This document shows, piece by piece, positions 40,911 to 49,912 of a DNA stretch of 64,000 nucleotides. The DNA is taken from assembly GCF_000429025.1 (NCBI RefSeq), contig NZ_AUBB01000034.1:1-64000 (forward strand), read 5' to 3'. The number at the start of each line of letters is the position of its first letter. Position 1 is the stretch's first letter. The position numbers and the translations under genes are program-made. The DNA comes from Actinospineispora spinosispora DSM 44797 (GTDB lineage: Bacteria > Actinomycetota > Actinomycetes > Mycobacteriales > Pseudonocardiaceae). The notes under the pieces were generated by a model. The model was not told the DNA's origin and made no database searches. It was given only the letters and a program-made list of their open reading frames with translations.

Positions 40911-41599
40911 GTCTGCAGGGCCTCGCGGGTGACGTTGTGCAGCATCTCGCGCATGGCCAGCGGCAGGGTCGCGCGCACAGACTGCGGGACGCTGTCCTCG
41001 GTCCACTCGATCATGTCCCGCAGCATCCCGGCGAGCAGCCGCGCGGTGGACCGGTTGCGCCACATGACCCAGCCGACGAACAGGTCCGAACCCACCGCGC
41101 GCACCGAGATCACCGCGCGCTCCACGTCCTGCAGGATGACGATCGACGGCACATCGCCCACGGTCTCCGGCTCGACGTGGAACGGCGTCCGGCGCGCGGT
41201 CAACGAATCGGAGATCCGGCGGTAGACCTCGTCGGCCCGGTCGGCGTCCCCGTCGAGCAGCGCGCCGAACTCGGTGATCGGCTCGCGCACCGGGAAGAAC
41301 GTCGCGACCAGCCAGCCGAGCAGCGCGCACGCCATGCCGCCGAGGCAGATCGGTGAGAGCACGGCGGCCAGGCCCGGACTGATACCCACCCGGTCGGTGG
41401 TGAACACGACGCTCGAACTGAGCACCGCGAGACCGACCGTCAAGCCCCAGCCGAGCGCGAACACCAGCAGGATGGCCAGGAAGAAGCCGCTGCGGATCAG
41501 GTGCGGTCGGAGCACCCTCGTCGCGACCGGGTCGGAGATCAGCTCGTCGGGCGGCCGCGACGCGCCCAACCCCGAGCGGGTGATCCGTTGTACGTCCAT
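40904..41599 (-). CDS. Membrane protein of unknown function
   Basis: 231 residues. Two or three helices in the N-terminal half (SGFFLAILLVFALGWGLTVGLAVL and ICLGGMACALLGWLVATFF), then a cytosolic domain (PITEFGALLDGDADRADEVYRRISDSLTARRTPFHVEPETVGD). The C-terminal end is helical. I do not recognise the family. Convergent with DUF350; its last residues and stop are made by the palindrome. Start ATG 41599 is the only Met before the helices. Confidence 0.65.
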   Translation of the reverse strand: MDVQRITRSGLGASRPPDELISDPVATRVLRPHLIRSGFFLAILLVFALGWGLTVGLAVLSSSVVFTTDRVGISPGLAAVLSPICLGGMACALLGWLVATFFPVREPITEFGALLDGDADRADEVYRRISDSLTARRTPFHVEPETVGDVPSIVILQDVERAVISVRAVGSDLFVGWVMWRNRSTARLLAGMLRDMIEWTEDSVPQSVRATLPLAMREMLHNVTREALQTP

Positions 41600-41668
41600 A
41601 CGGTCCAGTGTGCGCTCTCATCCGGGGTAATGCAGCGTCCGAACGGCTTTGTTGCGTTGTTGCACGGA

Positions 41669-44600
41669 TCAGGAGAGCAGCCAGGGCGGCGGAACCACCG
41701 GGTGATAGCGGCAGTGGGCGCCGGTGGAGACCGAGGCGTCCAGGTGCTCCGCCAGCTCCGGATGGCTGCCGCGCAGGCGTTTGAGGGTGTCGCGGATGCG
41801 CGCGGTGACGGTCTGGCGGGCACGTTCGGTCTGGTCACCGAGCCGCCGGGACCGCCCGCTCAGCCCGGTCGCCCTGCGCAGCTCGTCCAGCAGCGCGTCG
41901 CGTTCCCGGTCCAGCTGCGCTGCTCTCCGGTCGGCCGAGCGGTCCAGCGCGTCGTTGATCTGCGCCTCCAGTACCCGCAGCCTGGCGCGGTAGGCGGACC
42001 GGGCCGCGTCGTCGATCATCGGGTCCGCGCCGAGCCGGGCCGGCTCCCGACCATCGCCCGGGGTGAGCAGCTCGACGGCCGGCACGTCCTTGCCCGGCCG
42101 GGTGAGCAGCGAGTGCAGGTCACGCATGCCCTTGGCGTCCTTGACGTGCGCGGTGCGGCCGGCGAACCGCACCGTCCACACCTCGCCGTCCAGCCGGAAG
42201 ACCGACTCCGAAGCCGCCGCCGGATCGGCCGGCCGCTCGGGGGCCGGGAGCACCCGGTCCAGCATCGCGGACATGCCCAGCTCCGCCGCCTCCTCACGGG
42301 CGGAGGCGGCCTCGGACGCCGCCCGTCCGAAGTCGCCGCGCGAGCGCAGGGCGACGGCGAGCCGGGCACGGGCCATGACCACCCAGGGACGCGCACCGAA
42401 CCGGCACGCCGACCCGACCGCCGTGTCGAACCCGGTCACCGCGTCGTCCCAGCGCCCCTGGGCCAGGTCGAGCTCGGCGAGCCAGTGCCGCATCGAGCCC
42501 CACACGACCCCGCCACCGGCGAACACCGCCCAGCTGTCCGCGACCGGCAGCAGCTCCGCTCTGGTCTGCTCGCACAGCACGTCATCGCCGCTGACCACCG
42601 CCAGCTGTGTGCGGTACACCAGCCAGGCCGGTCTGAACTGTCGCGGCATCCGCTCGGCGTAGCGCTCGATCTCCGCGAGCCGGGCGTGTGCCTTCTCGAC
42701 ATCGCCCTCGTAGGCCGAGGTGACCCCTTCGAGGAACCCGACGAACGGATCCTCCGGGTTGGCCGCTCGCGCGCTGGCGGTCGCGTTCTCGACGTCCCCG
42801 CACAGCAGATGCGCCGCCCACATCTGGTCGCGCCACATTCGACGCGCGTCGCCCTCCTCGACGTCGACGCCGAGCACCAGCGCGTCGTCGAAGAGCTGCC
42901 TCGCCCGGGCGAAGTCACCGTGCAGCGCGGCGAACCCGCCCCGTCTCGACAGCGCGAGATAGCGGTGCCGGGGCAGCCGGGTGCGCTCGGCGAGCGCTTC
43001 GAACCCGGCGAACTCGCGGTACGCCGCCGGTGATCCCTGTTCCAACAGCGCCACCGAACGCAGGAACGACGCGAGCGATTCGAGCTCGAGGTGCCCGGCG
43101 CGCCGTGCGGCGGCGGTCAGCTCGTCCAGCAGCTCGACGCGTTCGGTGGCGGTGCCAGGGCGCCATTCGGCATCGTGGCGGGCGAGCAGGCACCAGCCCA
43201 GGGTCTCGTCGTCGCCGGCCGCGCGCGCCCGCGCCACCGCCTGGACGCTCAGCTCCGGTCCGCCGGAGACGTGCAGTGACTGGTGAGTGCGTGCCATCGC
43301 CGCCGCGGCGAGCACCCGGGCCGCCAGCGCCGGGTGCTCGACGGGTGCGGCATCGAGCCGGCGCCGCGCGTCGTCCAGCAGCTCGACCTCGGTGAGCGTG
43401 TACGGGTCCGGGTTGCCCAGCCGCTGCTGACCGAGAGCCGCCGTTGCGACCAGGACCGCGTCGTCCGTGCGGCGGCCCATCGCGGTGAGCGCCCGGAACG
43501 TCTCCCGTGCCTCGTTGAGCTCGCCCGCCTGGTCGAGCTGGTCGGCCAGCTCCAGCATCACCGTGGCGTCGGCGCCGCCGCGCAGGTTCAGCGCCGACCG
43601 GTAGTGCGTGACCGCCTCCTCCGCGGCCAGCCGGGACCGAGCGTCCCGCGCCGCGGCGAGCAGGAGGTCCGCCGCGACTGTCTCGCTGATGACCGGCACG
43701 GCGCGTTCGGCGTGATAGCCGAGAAGTCCCGGCCGCCCGCCGAGGGACGGATTGGCCCGCAGCCCGCGCACGATCGCGGCGTGGGTCTCGCGTCGACCGG
43801 TCTCCGACTGACGCCGGTAGAGCGACTCCCGGACGAGGTCGTGCACGAACGCGTAGCGACCGGCACCCGCTCTGGTCACCAGCCGGGCGGTCACCGACGG
43901 TTCCAGCAGCCGGTCCAGCTCGTCGGGGGCGGCCCCGGCGATCGAGGCGAGCAGCGCGGTCTCGAAGTCGTGGCCGAGGGTCGAGCAGAGCGTCAGCAGC
44001 TCGTCGAGCCCGTCCGGGAGCAGCGCGAGGCGCTGGGCGACCGCGTCCCGCACGCCGGAGGTGACCGACGGCCCCAGCTGCGCGGTCTGCTCGATGAAGA
44101 ACGGGTTGCCGCCGGTCCGGCGATGCACGGCGTCGGCCAGCTCGGCACTCGGTTCCGTGCCGGTGGTCCTGGCGATCAGCGCGCCGACCTCGGTGGCGTC
44201 GAGGCCGGTCAGCCCGACCGTGGTGGCCCTCGACAGCATCGGGGTGAGCAGCGGCCGCAACGGATGGCCCGGCGCGTCGAGCTCCACGTCCCGGTAGCTG
44301 GCGACGACCAGGATCGGCTCGAACCAGGCGTGCCGGACCAGGAAGTCGAGCAGCCGCAGCGACGCCGGATCGGCCCAGTGCAGATCCTCCAGCACCACCA
44401 GGATCGGCTGGTCGCGCGCCGAGGTCAGCAGCAGCGTGGTGAACGCGTCGTGCAACCGGAACCTGGCACCGTCGGTGACGTCCTCGGCTGTTCCGTACTC
44501 ACCGAGCAGCGGCCCGATGTCGTGGCCGGCCGCCGCCGCTGCCTCCGACCACTCCTCGGTCCCCGCCGAACGGGCCAGGTTGCGCACGACCTGCACCCAC

Positions 44601-44821
44601 GGCCAGTACCCCGGGGCGCCGCCGTCCTGCCAGCAGGACCCGCTGAGCACCCGCACGCCGCGCTGCCTCGCCTCGGCGGCCACCTCGCCGAGGAGCGACG
44701 TCTTGCCGATCCCGGCCTCGCCGGTGACGAACACCAGCCCACCGTGGCCGGACAACAGACCGTCGACCTCGGCGCGCAACAGCTCGACGGGATGTGCCCG
44801 TCCGATCAACTCCGGCGACAT
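41669..44821 (-). CDS. Large AAA/TPR ATP-binding regulator with C-terminal DNA-binding-like domain
   Basis: 1050 residues. A STAND/MalT-like AAA ATPase (Walker A GEAGIGKT, Walker B LVVLEDLHWAD, about residues 1-330) is followed by TPR-like helical repeats to about 880. The terminal domain (RLDGEVWTVRFAGRTAHVKDAKGMRDLHSLLTRPG, then a coiled coil, then RARQTVTARIRDTLKRLRGSHPELAEHLDASV) is common in actinobacterial ATPases of this type and takes the place of a LuxR domain. Divergent from an FMN reductase-MFS operon across a 21-bp palindrome, so it probably controls that operon. ATG 44821 precedes the ATPase directly. Confidence 0.85.
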   Translation of the reverse strand: MSPELIGRAHPVELLRAEVDGLLSGHGGLVFVTGEAGIGKTSLLGEVAAEARQRGVRVLSGSCWQDGGAPGYWPWVQVVRNLARSAGTEEWSEAAAAAGHDIGPLLGEYGTAEDVTDGARFRLHDAFTTLLLTSARDQPILVVLEDLHWADPASLRLLDFLVRHAWFEPILVVASYRDVELDAPGHPLRPLLTPMLSRATTVGLTGLDATEVGALIARTTGTEPSAELADAVHRRTGGNPFFIEQTAQLGPSVTSGVRDAVAQRLALLPDGLDELLTLCSTLGHDFETALLASIAGAAPDELDRLLEPSVTARLVTRAGAGRYAFVHDLVRESLYRRQSETGRRETHAAIVRGLRANPSLGGRPGLLGYHAERAVPVISETVAADLLLAAARDARSRLAAEEAVTHYRSALNLRGGADATVMLELADQLDQAGELNEARETFRALTAMGRRTDDAVLVATAALGQQRLGNPDPYTLTEVELLDDARRRLDAAPVEHPALAARVLAAAAMARTHQSLHVSGGPELSVQAVARARAAGDDETLGWCLLARHDAEWRPGTATERVELLDELTAAARRAGHLELESLASFLRSVALLEQGSPAAYREFAGFEALAERTRLPRHRYLALSRRGGFAALHGDFARARQLFDDALVLGVDVEEGDARRMWRDQMWAAHLLCGDVENATASARAANPEDPFVGFLEGVTSAYEGDVEKAHARLAEIERYAERMPRQFRPAWLVYRTQLAVVSGDDVLCEQTRAELLPVADSWAVFAGGGVVWGSMRHWLAELDLAQGRWDDAVTGFDTAVGSACRFGARPWVVMARARLAVALRSRGDFGRAASEAASAREEAAELGMSAMLDRVLPAPERPADPAAASESVFRLDGEVWTVRFAGRTAHVKDAKGMRDLHSLLTRPGKDVPAVELLTPGDGREPARLGADPMIDDAARSAYRARLRVLEAQINDALDRSADRRAAQLDRERDALLDELRRATGLSGRSRRLGDQTERARQTVTARIRDTLKRLRGSHPELAEHLDASVSTGAHCRYHPVVPPPWLLS

Positions 44822-44837
44822 GCGACTCCATCGCGAC

Positions 44838-44858
44838 TCGCGAGATCCGATCTCGCGA
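44838..44858. promoter_or_regulatory. 21-bp perfect palindrome in the regulator/FMN reductase gap
   Basis: TCGCGAGATC, central C, GATCTCGCGA. Arms of 10 bases, complete. It lies 17 bases from the regulator start and 52 from the reductase start. Likely an operator for the AAA/TPR regulator or a TetR-type protein encoded elsewhere. Confidence 0.7.
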
Positions 44859-44909
44859 ACGGATCTCACGCCTTCAGTGCGAGAGCAACCGAGACTAACG
44901 GAGGACATC

Positions 44910-45479
44910 ATGAGCACCGAGCGGAAAATCCGGCTGGCCGTCATCATCGGCAGCACCCGGGAGGGCCGGTCGGGCACGGCGATCGCGCGCTGGTTCGTCA
45001 CGCACGCCCAGCCGCATCCGGCTTTCGACCTCGATGTCGTCGACCTGGCCGAGCTGCCGCTGCCGAACCCGATGCCCGCCGAGGCGACGCCCGAACAGCA
45101 GGACTGGGTGGCGCGGGTCGACCGGGCGGACGCCTACGTGGTGATCACTCCCGACTACAACCACAGCTTCCCGGCGTCGCTGAAGCACGCCATCGACTTC
45201 CCGTACCAGGAATGGGCGGCCAAGCCGGTGGGTTTCGTCTCCTACGGCGGCGTTGCCAGGGGCCTGCGCGCGGTGGAGCAGCTGCGGCTGGTGTTCGCCG
45301 AGGTCCACGCGATGACCGTGCGCGACGGGGTCAGCATCTCGGTGAACGACGGGCTGGACGAGGCGGGCTGGGTGCGGGACCCGGCCGCTGTCGGTGCGGT
45401 GAAGACCATGCTGGACCAGCTCGGCTGGTGGGCGCGGGCACTGCGGACCGCGCGGGTCGTTCACCCGTACGGCTCATGA
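44910..45479 (+). CDS. NADPH-dependent FMN reductase
   Basis: 189 residues of the flavodoxin-like reductase family (SsuE/ArsH/ChrR type). The FMN phosphate loop is GSTREGRSG and the second loop PDYNHSFPASLKHAIDF. Reduces FMN, quinones or azo and nitro compounds with NAD(P)H. AACGGAGG precedes ATG 44910. Its stop overlaps the MFS gene start (ATGA). With an exporter and a dedicated regulator, a role in xenobiotic or quinone defence is likely, though inferred. Confidence 0.88.
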   Translation: MSTERKIRLAVIIGSTREGRSGTAIARWFVTHAQPHPAFDLDVVDLAELPLPNPMPAEATPEQQDWVARVDRADAYVVITPDYNHSFPASLKHAIDFPYQEWAAKPVGFVSYGGVARGLRAVEQLRLVFAEVHAMTVRDGVSISVNDGLDEAGWVRDPAAVGAVKTMLDQLGWWARALRTARVVHPYGS

Positions 45480-46666
45480 GCACCGTGACGGTTCGCCCGG
45501 TGTCGCCGGTCTGGCTGGCGCTGCTCGCCGGCCCGCTGTCGTTCGGCATCACCGGTCCGACGCTGGTGCTCGCCGAGATCGGCAGGGACCTCGGCGTGGG
45601 GCTCGCGGCGGCCGCGGCGGTCGTCACCGCGTTCGGCTGGGGCATCTCCGTCGGCACGCCGCTGTCCGGCGTGCTGACGACCCGGCGCGGGCACCGGTCG
45701 ACGCTGCTGGCCTCGGGTGTCGCGCTGCTGCTCGGTTCGGCGCTCGCGGCGTTCGCGGCGCTCGGTGGTGGGCTGGCGATGCTCGTGCTCGGTGAGGGGC
45801 TGACCGGGCTCGGCTCGGCCGGGATGACGGTGGTGGCGCTGCAGCTGGCCGCGACGCCCGCCTCGATGGGTGTGGTGACCGCGACGCTGGCGATGGTCGG
45901 CGCGCTCGCCCCGCTCATCGGGACGTCGCTGTCCTCGGCGCTGGCCTGGCCGGTCGTGCTGGTGCTGCCGCTGCTCAGCCTGCTCGCGGTGCCCGTGGCC
46001 TGGCGGGTGCCTTCGGTCCGCGCGGACACCGGTTCCGCGGACCTCGTCGGGGCCGGGCTGCTGGTGGCGTGGGTGACGGCGTTGGTCTTCATCGCGCACC
46101 GGCCGGTGGTCGCGGTGGTCGTCGTACTGGTGGTGACGGTGTTGTTCGCGCTGCACATACGGCGGGTCCCGGACGGGGTGGTGCCGTCGGCGCTGCTGCG
46201 TTCGCCCGCGTTCCTCGGCGCGACCGGGCTCGCGTTCGCCCTGGCGGTGGTCAACTTCGCGCTCGTCTACGCGGCGCCGGTTCTGCTGGCTGCCCGGACC
46301 GGATGGAGCAACGCGGAGCTGGGGCTGGTGCTGCTGGCGCCGTATCTCGCCGGCGGGTTGCTCTCCTGGTTCCTGGTGGCCTTCACGTCGCGGCTGCGGT
46401 CATGGCTGCTGGTGAGCTGCCTGGTCGGCGGCTCGGCCGTTGCCGTTCTGGCGGTCTTCGTCGGCGGGTGGGTGTCCGTTGCGGTGATGCTCTGCGGGAT
46501 GGGCGTCGGCTCGCTGTCGGCCGCGACCGGCCAGGGCGCGCTGGGTCTGCGCGCCGGGGCGGCTGTGCCGGACCGTCTCCGCCCGACAGCAATGGGCCTG
46601 TTCACCCTCTTCTACCTCCTGGGTGCAGCCTTCGGTCCGGCGATCGCCGTGGTGCTGACCGCGTGA
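45476..46666 (+). CDS. MFS exporter (12-helix)
   Basis: 396 residues, about 12 helices. The A-motif-like loop reads GTPLSGVLTTRRGHRSTL. The N-terminal half has the antiporter motif-C-like GLTGLGSAGMTVVAL. Probably an efflux pump, translationally coupled to the FMN reductase. Followed by the dispersed repeat (copy 2). The long frame that extends upstream to 43283 is the antisense of the AAA regulator and is not coding. Confidence 0.85.
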   Translation: MSTVTVRPVSPVWLALLAGPLSFGITGPTLVLAEIGRDLGVGLAAAAAVVTAFGWGISVGTPLSGVLTTRRGHRSTLLASGVALLLGSALAAFAALGGGLAMLVLGEGLTGLGSAGMTVVALQLAATPASMGVVTATLAMVGALAPLIGTSLSSALAWPVVLVLPLLSLLAVPVAWRVPSVRADTGSADLVGAGLLVAWVTALVFIAHRPVVAVVVVLVVTVLFALHIRRVPDGVVPSALLRSPAFLGATGLAFALAVVNFALVYAAPVLLAARTGWSNAELGLVLLAPYLAGGLLSWFLVAFTSRLRSWLLVSCLVGGSAVAVLAVFVGGWVSVAVMLCGMGVGSLSAATGQGALGLRAGAAVPDRLRPTAMGLFTLFYLLGAAFGPAIAVVLTA

Positions 46667-46671
46667 AAGTT

Positions 46672-46866
46672 GGCTCCGCCAGTCTCCGAAGGGGTTCCGG
46701 CGAAGGCCGGCGTAGTGAATGTCCGCAACCAACCTCGCCCACGACCAGGGCGGCTCCCATGGTGGGCACAAGCGCGCGCCCGGCGACGAAGGAGCTTGTT
46801 TTTCTGGGAGCATCCCCGAAGCGAAGCGAGGGGGTGGTCACAGAAAAACTCCGCGCGGGACAGGCC
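46672..46866 (+). repeat. Dispersed ~200-bp repeat, copy 2
   Basis: Same block order as 36705-36907 but on the plus strand: GGCTCCGCCAGTCTCCGAAG, GGCGAAGGCC, GTGAATGTCCGCAAC, CAGGGCGGCTCCC, CACAAGCGCGCGCCCGG, TTTTTCTGGGAGCATCCCC, GGGGTGGTCACAGAAAAA, CGCGCGGGACAGGCC. It ends inside the -10 region of serS (TAGGCT at 46867), so it forms the upstream flank of that promoter. Identity between copies is high by eye over about 190 bases with small gaps. Confidence 0.85.
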
Positions 46867-46878
46867 TAGGCTAGACCT

Positions 46879-48138
46879 GTGATCGACCTGAAGTTGCTGC
46901 GTGATGACCCTGAGGCGCTGCGGAGCTCGCAGCGGGCCCGGGGAGCCGACCCGAGTGCCGTGGACGCGCTGCTGGCCGCCGACGAGCGCCGTCGGGAAGC
47001 GGTGGGGCGGGCGGACACTCTGCGCGGCGAGCAGCGGCAGCTCGGCAAGAAGATCGGCAAGGCGCGCGGCGACGAACGCGACTCGCTGCTGGCGCACGGC
47101 AAGGAGCTGGCCTCGGCGGTCAAGGCGGCCGAGGTCGAGCAGGGCGAGGCCGACCAGGCGCTCACCGACGCGCAGCGCGCGCTGCCCAACCTCATCATCG
47201 ACGGGGTACCGGAAGGCGGCGAGGACGACTTCGTGGTGCTCGACCACGTCGGGACGCCCCGTGAGTTCGACTTCGACGTGCGCGACCACGTCGAGCTGCT
47301 CGAAGGCCTCAAGGCACTGGACAGCGAGCGGGGCGCGAAGGTGTCCGGCGCCCGGTTCTTCTTCCTCACCGGTATCGGCGCGCAGCTGCAGCTGGCGATG
47401 CTGACGCTGGCGATGAACAAGGCCGTCGCGGCCGGGTTCACCATGATGATCCCGCCGGTGCTGGTCAAGCCGGAGATCATGGAGGGCACCGGGTTCCTCG
47501 GGGCGCACGCCGCCGAGGTGTACCGGCTGCGCGACGACGACCTGTACCTGGTGGGCACGAGCGAGGTGCCGCTCGCCGGGTACCACTCGGACGAAATCCT
47601 CGACCTGGAGTCCGGGCCGAAGCGCTACGCGGGCTGGTCGACGTGTTTCCGTCGGGAGGCCGGCAGCTACGGCAAGGACACCCGAGGCATCATCCGGGTG
47701 CACCAGTTCGACAAGATCGAGATGTTCTCCTACTGCCGTCCCGAGGACGCCGCCGACGAGCACCAGCGACTGCTCGCCTGGGAACGCGAGATGCTCGCGG
47801 CCGTCGAGGTGCCGTACCGGGTGATCGACGTCGCCGCCGGTGACCTGGGCGCGAGCGCGGCGCGCAAGTTCGACTGCGAGGCCTGGGTGCCGTCGCAGCA
47901 GCGTTACCGCGAGCTGACCTCGACGTCGAACTGCACGACGTTCCAGGCCCGTCGCCTCAACACCCGCTATCGCGACGCCGACGGCCGCAACCAGATCGCC
48001 GCGACCCTCAACGGCACCCTCGCAACGACCCGCTGGATCGTGGCGATCGTGGAGAACCACCAGCAGCCCGACGGCTCGGTCGTCGTCCCCGAGCAGCTGC
48101 GCCCCTACCTGGGCAAGGACGTCCTGTACCCCTCGTGA
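46879..48138 (+). CDS. serS: Seryl-tRNA synthetase
   Basis: 419 residues, class II synthetase. The N-terminal coiled coil (about 30-100) contacts the long variable arm of tRNA-Ser. Motif 2 (TCFRREAGSYGKDTRGIIRVHQFDKIE) and motif 3 (NGTLATTRWIVAIVENHQ) are present. GTG 46879 lies exactly 6 bases after TAGGCT, so a leaderless mRNA is expected. The stop codon is inside a GTGAGT palindrome. In M. tuberculosis the homologue (Rv3834c) is in the same neighbourhood. Confidence 0.97.
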   Translation: MIDLKLLRDDPEALRSSQRARGADPSAVDALLAADERRREAVGRADTLRGEQRQLGKKIGKARGDERDSLLAHGKELASAVKAAEVEQGEADQALTDAQRALPNLIIDGVPEGGEDDFVVLDHVGTPREFDFDVRDHVELLEGLKALDSERGAKVSGARFFFLTGIGAQLQLAMLTLAMNKAVAAGFTMMIPPVLVKPEIMEGTGFLGAHAAEVYRLRDDDLYLVGTSEVPLAGYHSDEILDLESGPKRYAGWSTCFRREAGSYGKDTRGIIRVHQFDKIEMFSYCRPEDAADEHQRLLAWEREMLAAVEVPYRVIDVAAGDLGASAARKFDCEAWVPSQQRYRELTSTSNCTTFQARRLNTRYRDADGRNQIAATLNGTLATTRWIVAIVENHQQPDGSVVVPEQLRPYLGKDVLYPS

Positions 48139-48178
48139 GTGTTGAGTATGGCTATAGCCACACTCAACACTCACGAGG
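48131..48178. repeat. GTGAGT palindrome between serS and acetolactate synthase
   Basis: CCTCGTGAGTGTTGAGT, centre GGCTATAGCC, ACTCAACACTCACGAGG, with one mismatch (A in the left arm). The serS stop TGA is at 48136-48138 and the convergent gene's stop starts at 48179. Nearly identical to 56531-56578. Confidence 0.92.
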
Positions 48179-49837
48179 TCAGAAGGGGCCGGTGAGCTCG
48201 CCGAGGCGGTCGGTGAGGCGCAGGTTCTCCGAGTAGTCGACCGGGCAGGCGATGATCGAGACGCCGTCGTCGGCCAGTGCCTCGCGCAGGGTCGGCAACA
48301 GTTCGTCGGCCGAGCTGATCCGGTAGCCGCGCGCGCCGAAGCTCTCCGCGTACTTGACCAGGTCCGGGTTGTTGAACTTGACGTTGCTGTGCCGGCCCAG
48401 CTCCAGGTCCATCTTCCACTCGATCAGCCCGTACGAGTCGTCGACCCAGACCAGGACCGTGAGCGGGATGTTCTCCCGCACCGCGGTCTCGATCTCCTGC
48501 GAGTTCATCAGGAACGCACCGTCGCCGACCGAGGCCAGCACCTTGCGGTCCGGGTGGACCAGGTGCGCGGCGAGCGCGCCGGGCAGCGCGAAACCCATCG
48601 TGGACAGCCCGTTGGAGATCAGGCACGTGTTGGGCGCGTAGGTCGGGTAGAGCCGCGCCATCCACATCTTCACCGCGCCGGTGTCGGCGAGCACGATGTC
48701 CTCCCGGTCCAGCGCCGCGCGCGTGTCGGCCACGACCCGCTGCGGGACCAGCGGGAACCGGTCGTCGGTCGAACCCCGGTCCAGCTCGTCGGTGAGCAGG
48801 CCCCGGATCTTCCCGGTCCCGGTGCCGCCGTCGAACGGACCGGCGACCGCGTTGCCCAGCGCGATGAGCGACCGCGAGATGTCACCCTCGATACCGACCT
48901 CGACGGGATAGTGGTCGTCGACCTCGGCGGCGAACCGGTGCACGTGGATGATCTTCTTGTCCGCGCCCGGGTTGATCTTGACCGGGTCGAACTCCTGCAG
49001 CTCGTAGCCGACCGCGACGATCACGTCAGCGGCGTCGAAACCGAAGTTCGCGTAGTCGTGGCGCATGAAACCGACCGCGCCCAGTGCGAGCGGGTGGTCG
49101 TCCGGGAAGACTCCCTTGCCGTGGAACGTCGTGGCGACCGGCACCTGCCACTTCTCGGCGAGCGCGAGCAGCTCGGTCCCGGCGCCGTCCCTGGCCGCGC
49201 CGTGCCCGGCCAGCAGGATCGGGGCCTTCGCGGCGCCGAGCACGGCGGCCGCGCGCAACACCTGCGCGGGCGAGGGTTCCTCGGCGCGCACCCGGTTGAT
49301 CGGCAGCGGCTTCGCACCGACCGGGATCGGCGCCGCCTCGACGTCCTCCGGGATCGCCAGGTAGGTGGCGCCGGGCCGTTCGGTCTGCGCGGTCTTGAAC
49401 GCCCGGCGGAACATCTCCGGCACCGCGGCAGGCGCCGGGACCAGCTCGGACCACTTGGTGATCGGCCGGAACAACCCGACCAGGTCCACGACCTGGTGCG
49501 ACTCCTTGAAGATGCGGTCCAGTCCGACCTGGGCGGACAGCGCCAGCAACGGTGTCGAGTTGGTGGTGGCGTCGGCGACACCCAGCTGCAGGTTGATCGC
49601 GCCGGGCCCGAGCGTCGCCGAGCACACCCCCGCCTTGCCGGTCAGCCGGCCGTAGATCTCGGCCATGAACGACGCGGCCTGCTCGTGCCGGGTGAGGATG
49701 TAGCGGATCGACGACTCGTTGAGCGCATCGATGAGCCCGATGTTCTCCTCGCCCGGTATGCCGAATACGTACTCGACGCCTTCGGCTTCAAGGATGTCGA
49801 CGATCAACTGCGCGATGTTCCGGTCTGATCCGCTCAC
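48179..49837 (-). CDS. Acetolactate synthase, catabolic (AlsS-like)
   Basis: 552 residues. A thiamine-diphosphate enzyme condensing two pyruvates to acetolactate. The catalytic Glu lies in TRHEQAASFMAE (about residue 51) and the ThDP-Mg motif in GDGAFLMNSQEIETAVRENIPL. It has the short, FAD-poor middle domain and no regulatory-subunit gene nearby, so it is more like AlsS/BudB than the biosynthetic IlvB. No budA gene in the window, so another role in pyruvate overflow is possible. TACGCT lies 8 bases before the GTG. Confidence 0.85.
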   Translation of the reverse strand: MSGSDRNIAQLIVDILEAEGVEYVFGIPGEENIGLIDALNESSIRYILTRHEQAASFMAEIYGRLTGKAGVCSATLGPGAINLQLGVADATTNSTPLLALSAQVGLDRIFKESHQVVDLVGLFRPITKWSELVPAPAAVPEMFRRAFKTAQTERPGATYLAIPEDVEAAPIPVGAKPLPINRVRAEEPSPAQVLRAAAVLGAAKAPILLAGHGAARDGAGTELLALAEKWQVPVATTFHGKGVFPDDHPLALGAVGFMRHDYANFGFDAADVIVAVGYELQEFDPVKINPGADKKIIHVHRFAAEVDDHYPVEVGIEGDISRSLIALGNAVAGPFDGGTGTGKIRGLLTDELDRGSTDDRFPLVPQRVVADTRAALDREDIVLADTGAVKMWMARLYPTYAPNTCLISNGLSTMGFALPGALAAHLVHPDRKVLASVGDGAFLMNSQEIETAVRENIPLTVLVWVDDSYGLIEWKMDLELGRHSNVKFNNPDLVKYAESFGARGYRISSADELLPTLREALADDGVSIIACPVDYSENLRLTDRLGELTGPF

Positions 49838-49863
49838 GCCGCCCCAGCGTAGGCCTCCGGCGG

Positions 49864-49912
49864 CACGAATGTGGCTATGGAGACGCTCAATGTCCCTAAA
49901 GCCACATTCGTG
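49864..49912. repeat. CACGAATGTGG palindrome, copy 1
   Basis: CACGAATGTGGCT and AGCCACATTCGTG bound a hairpin with loop CTCAA. The right half is almost the same as in 57918-57970; the left half has several changes, so the stem is imperfect here. It lies after the reductase gene's stop (minus strand) and before the acetolactate synthase promoter. Confidence 0.85.

Noticed and set aside
43283..45475. Very long plus-strand ORF across the AAA regulator
   Set aside because: It is the antisense of the regulator gene; only the part from 45476 encodes a recognisable protein (MFS).
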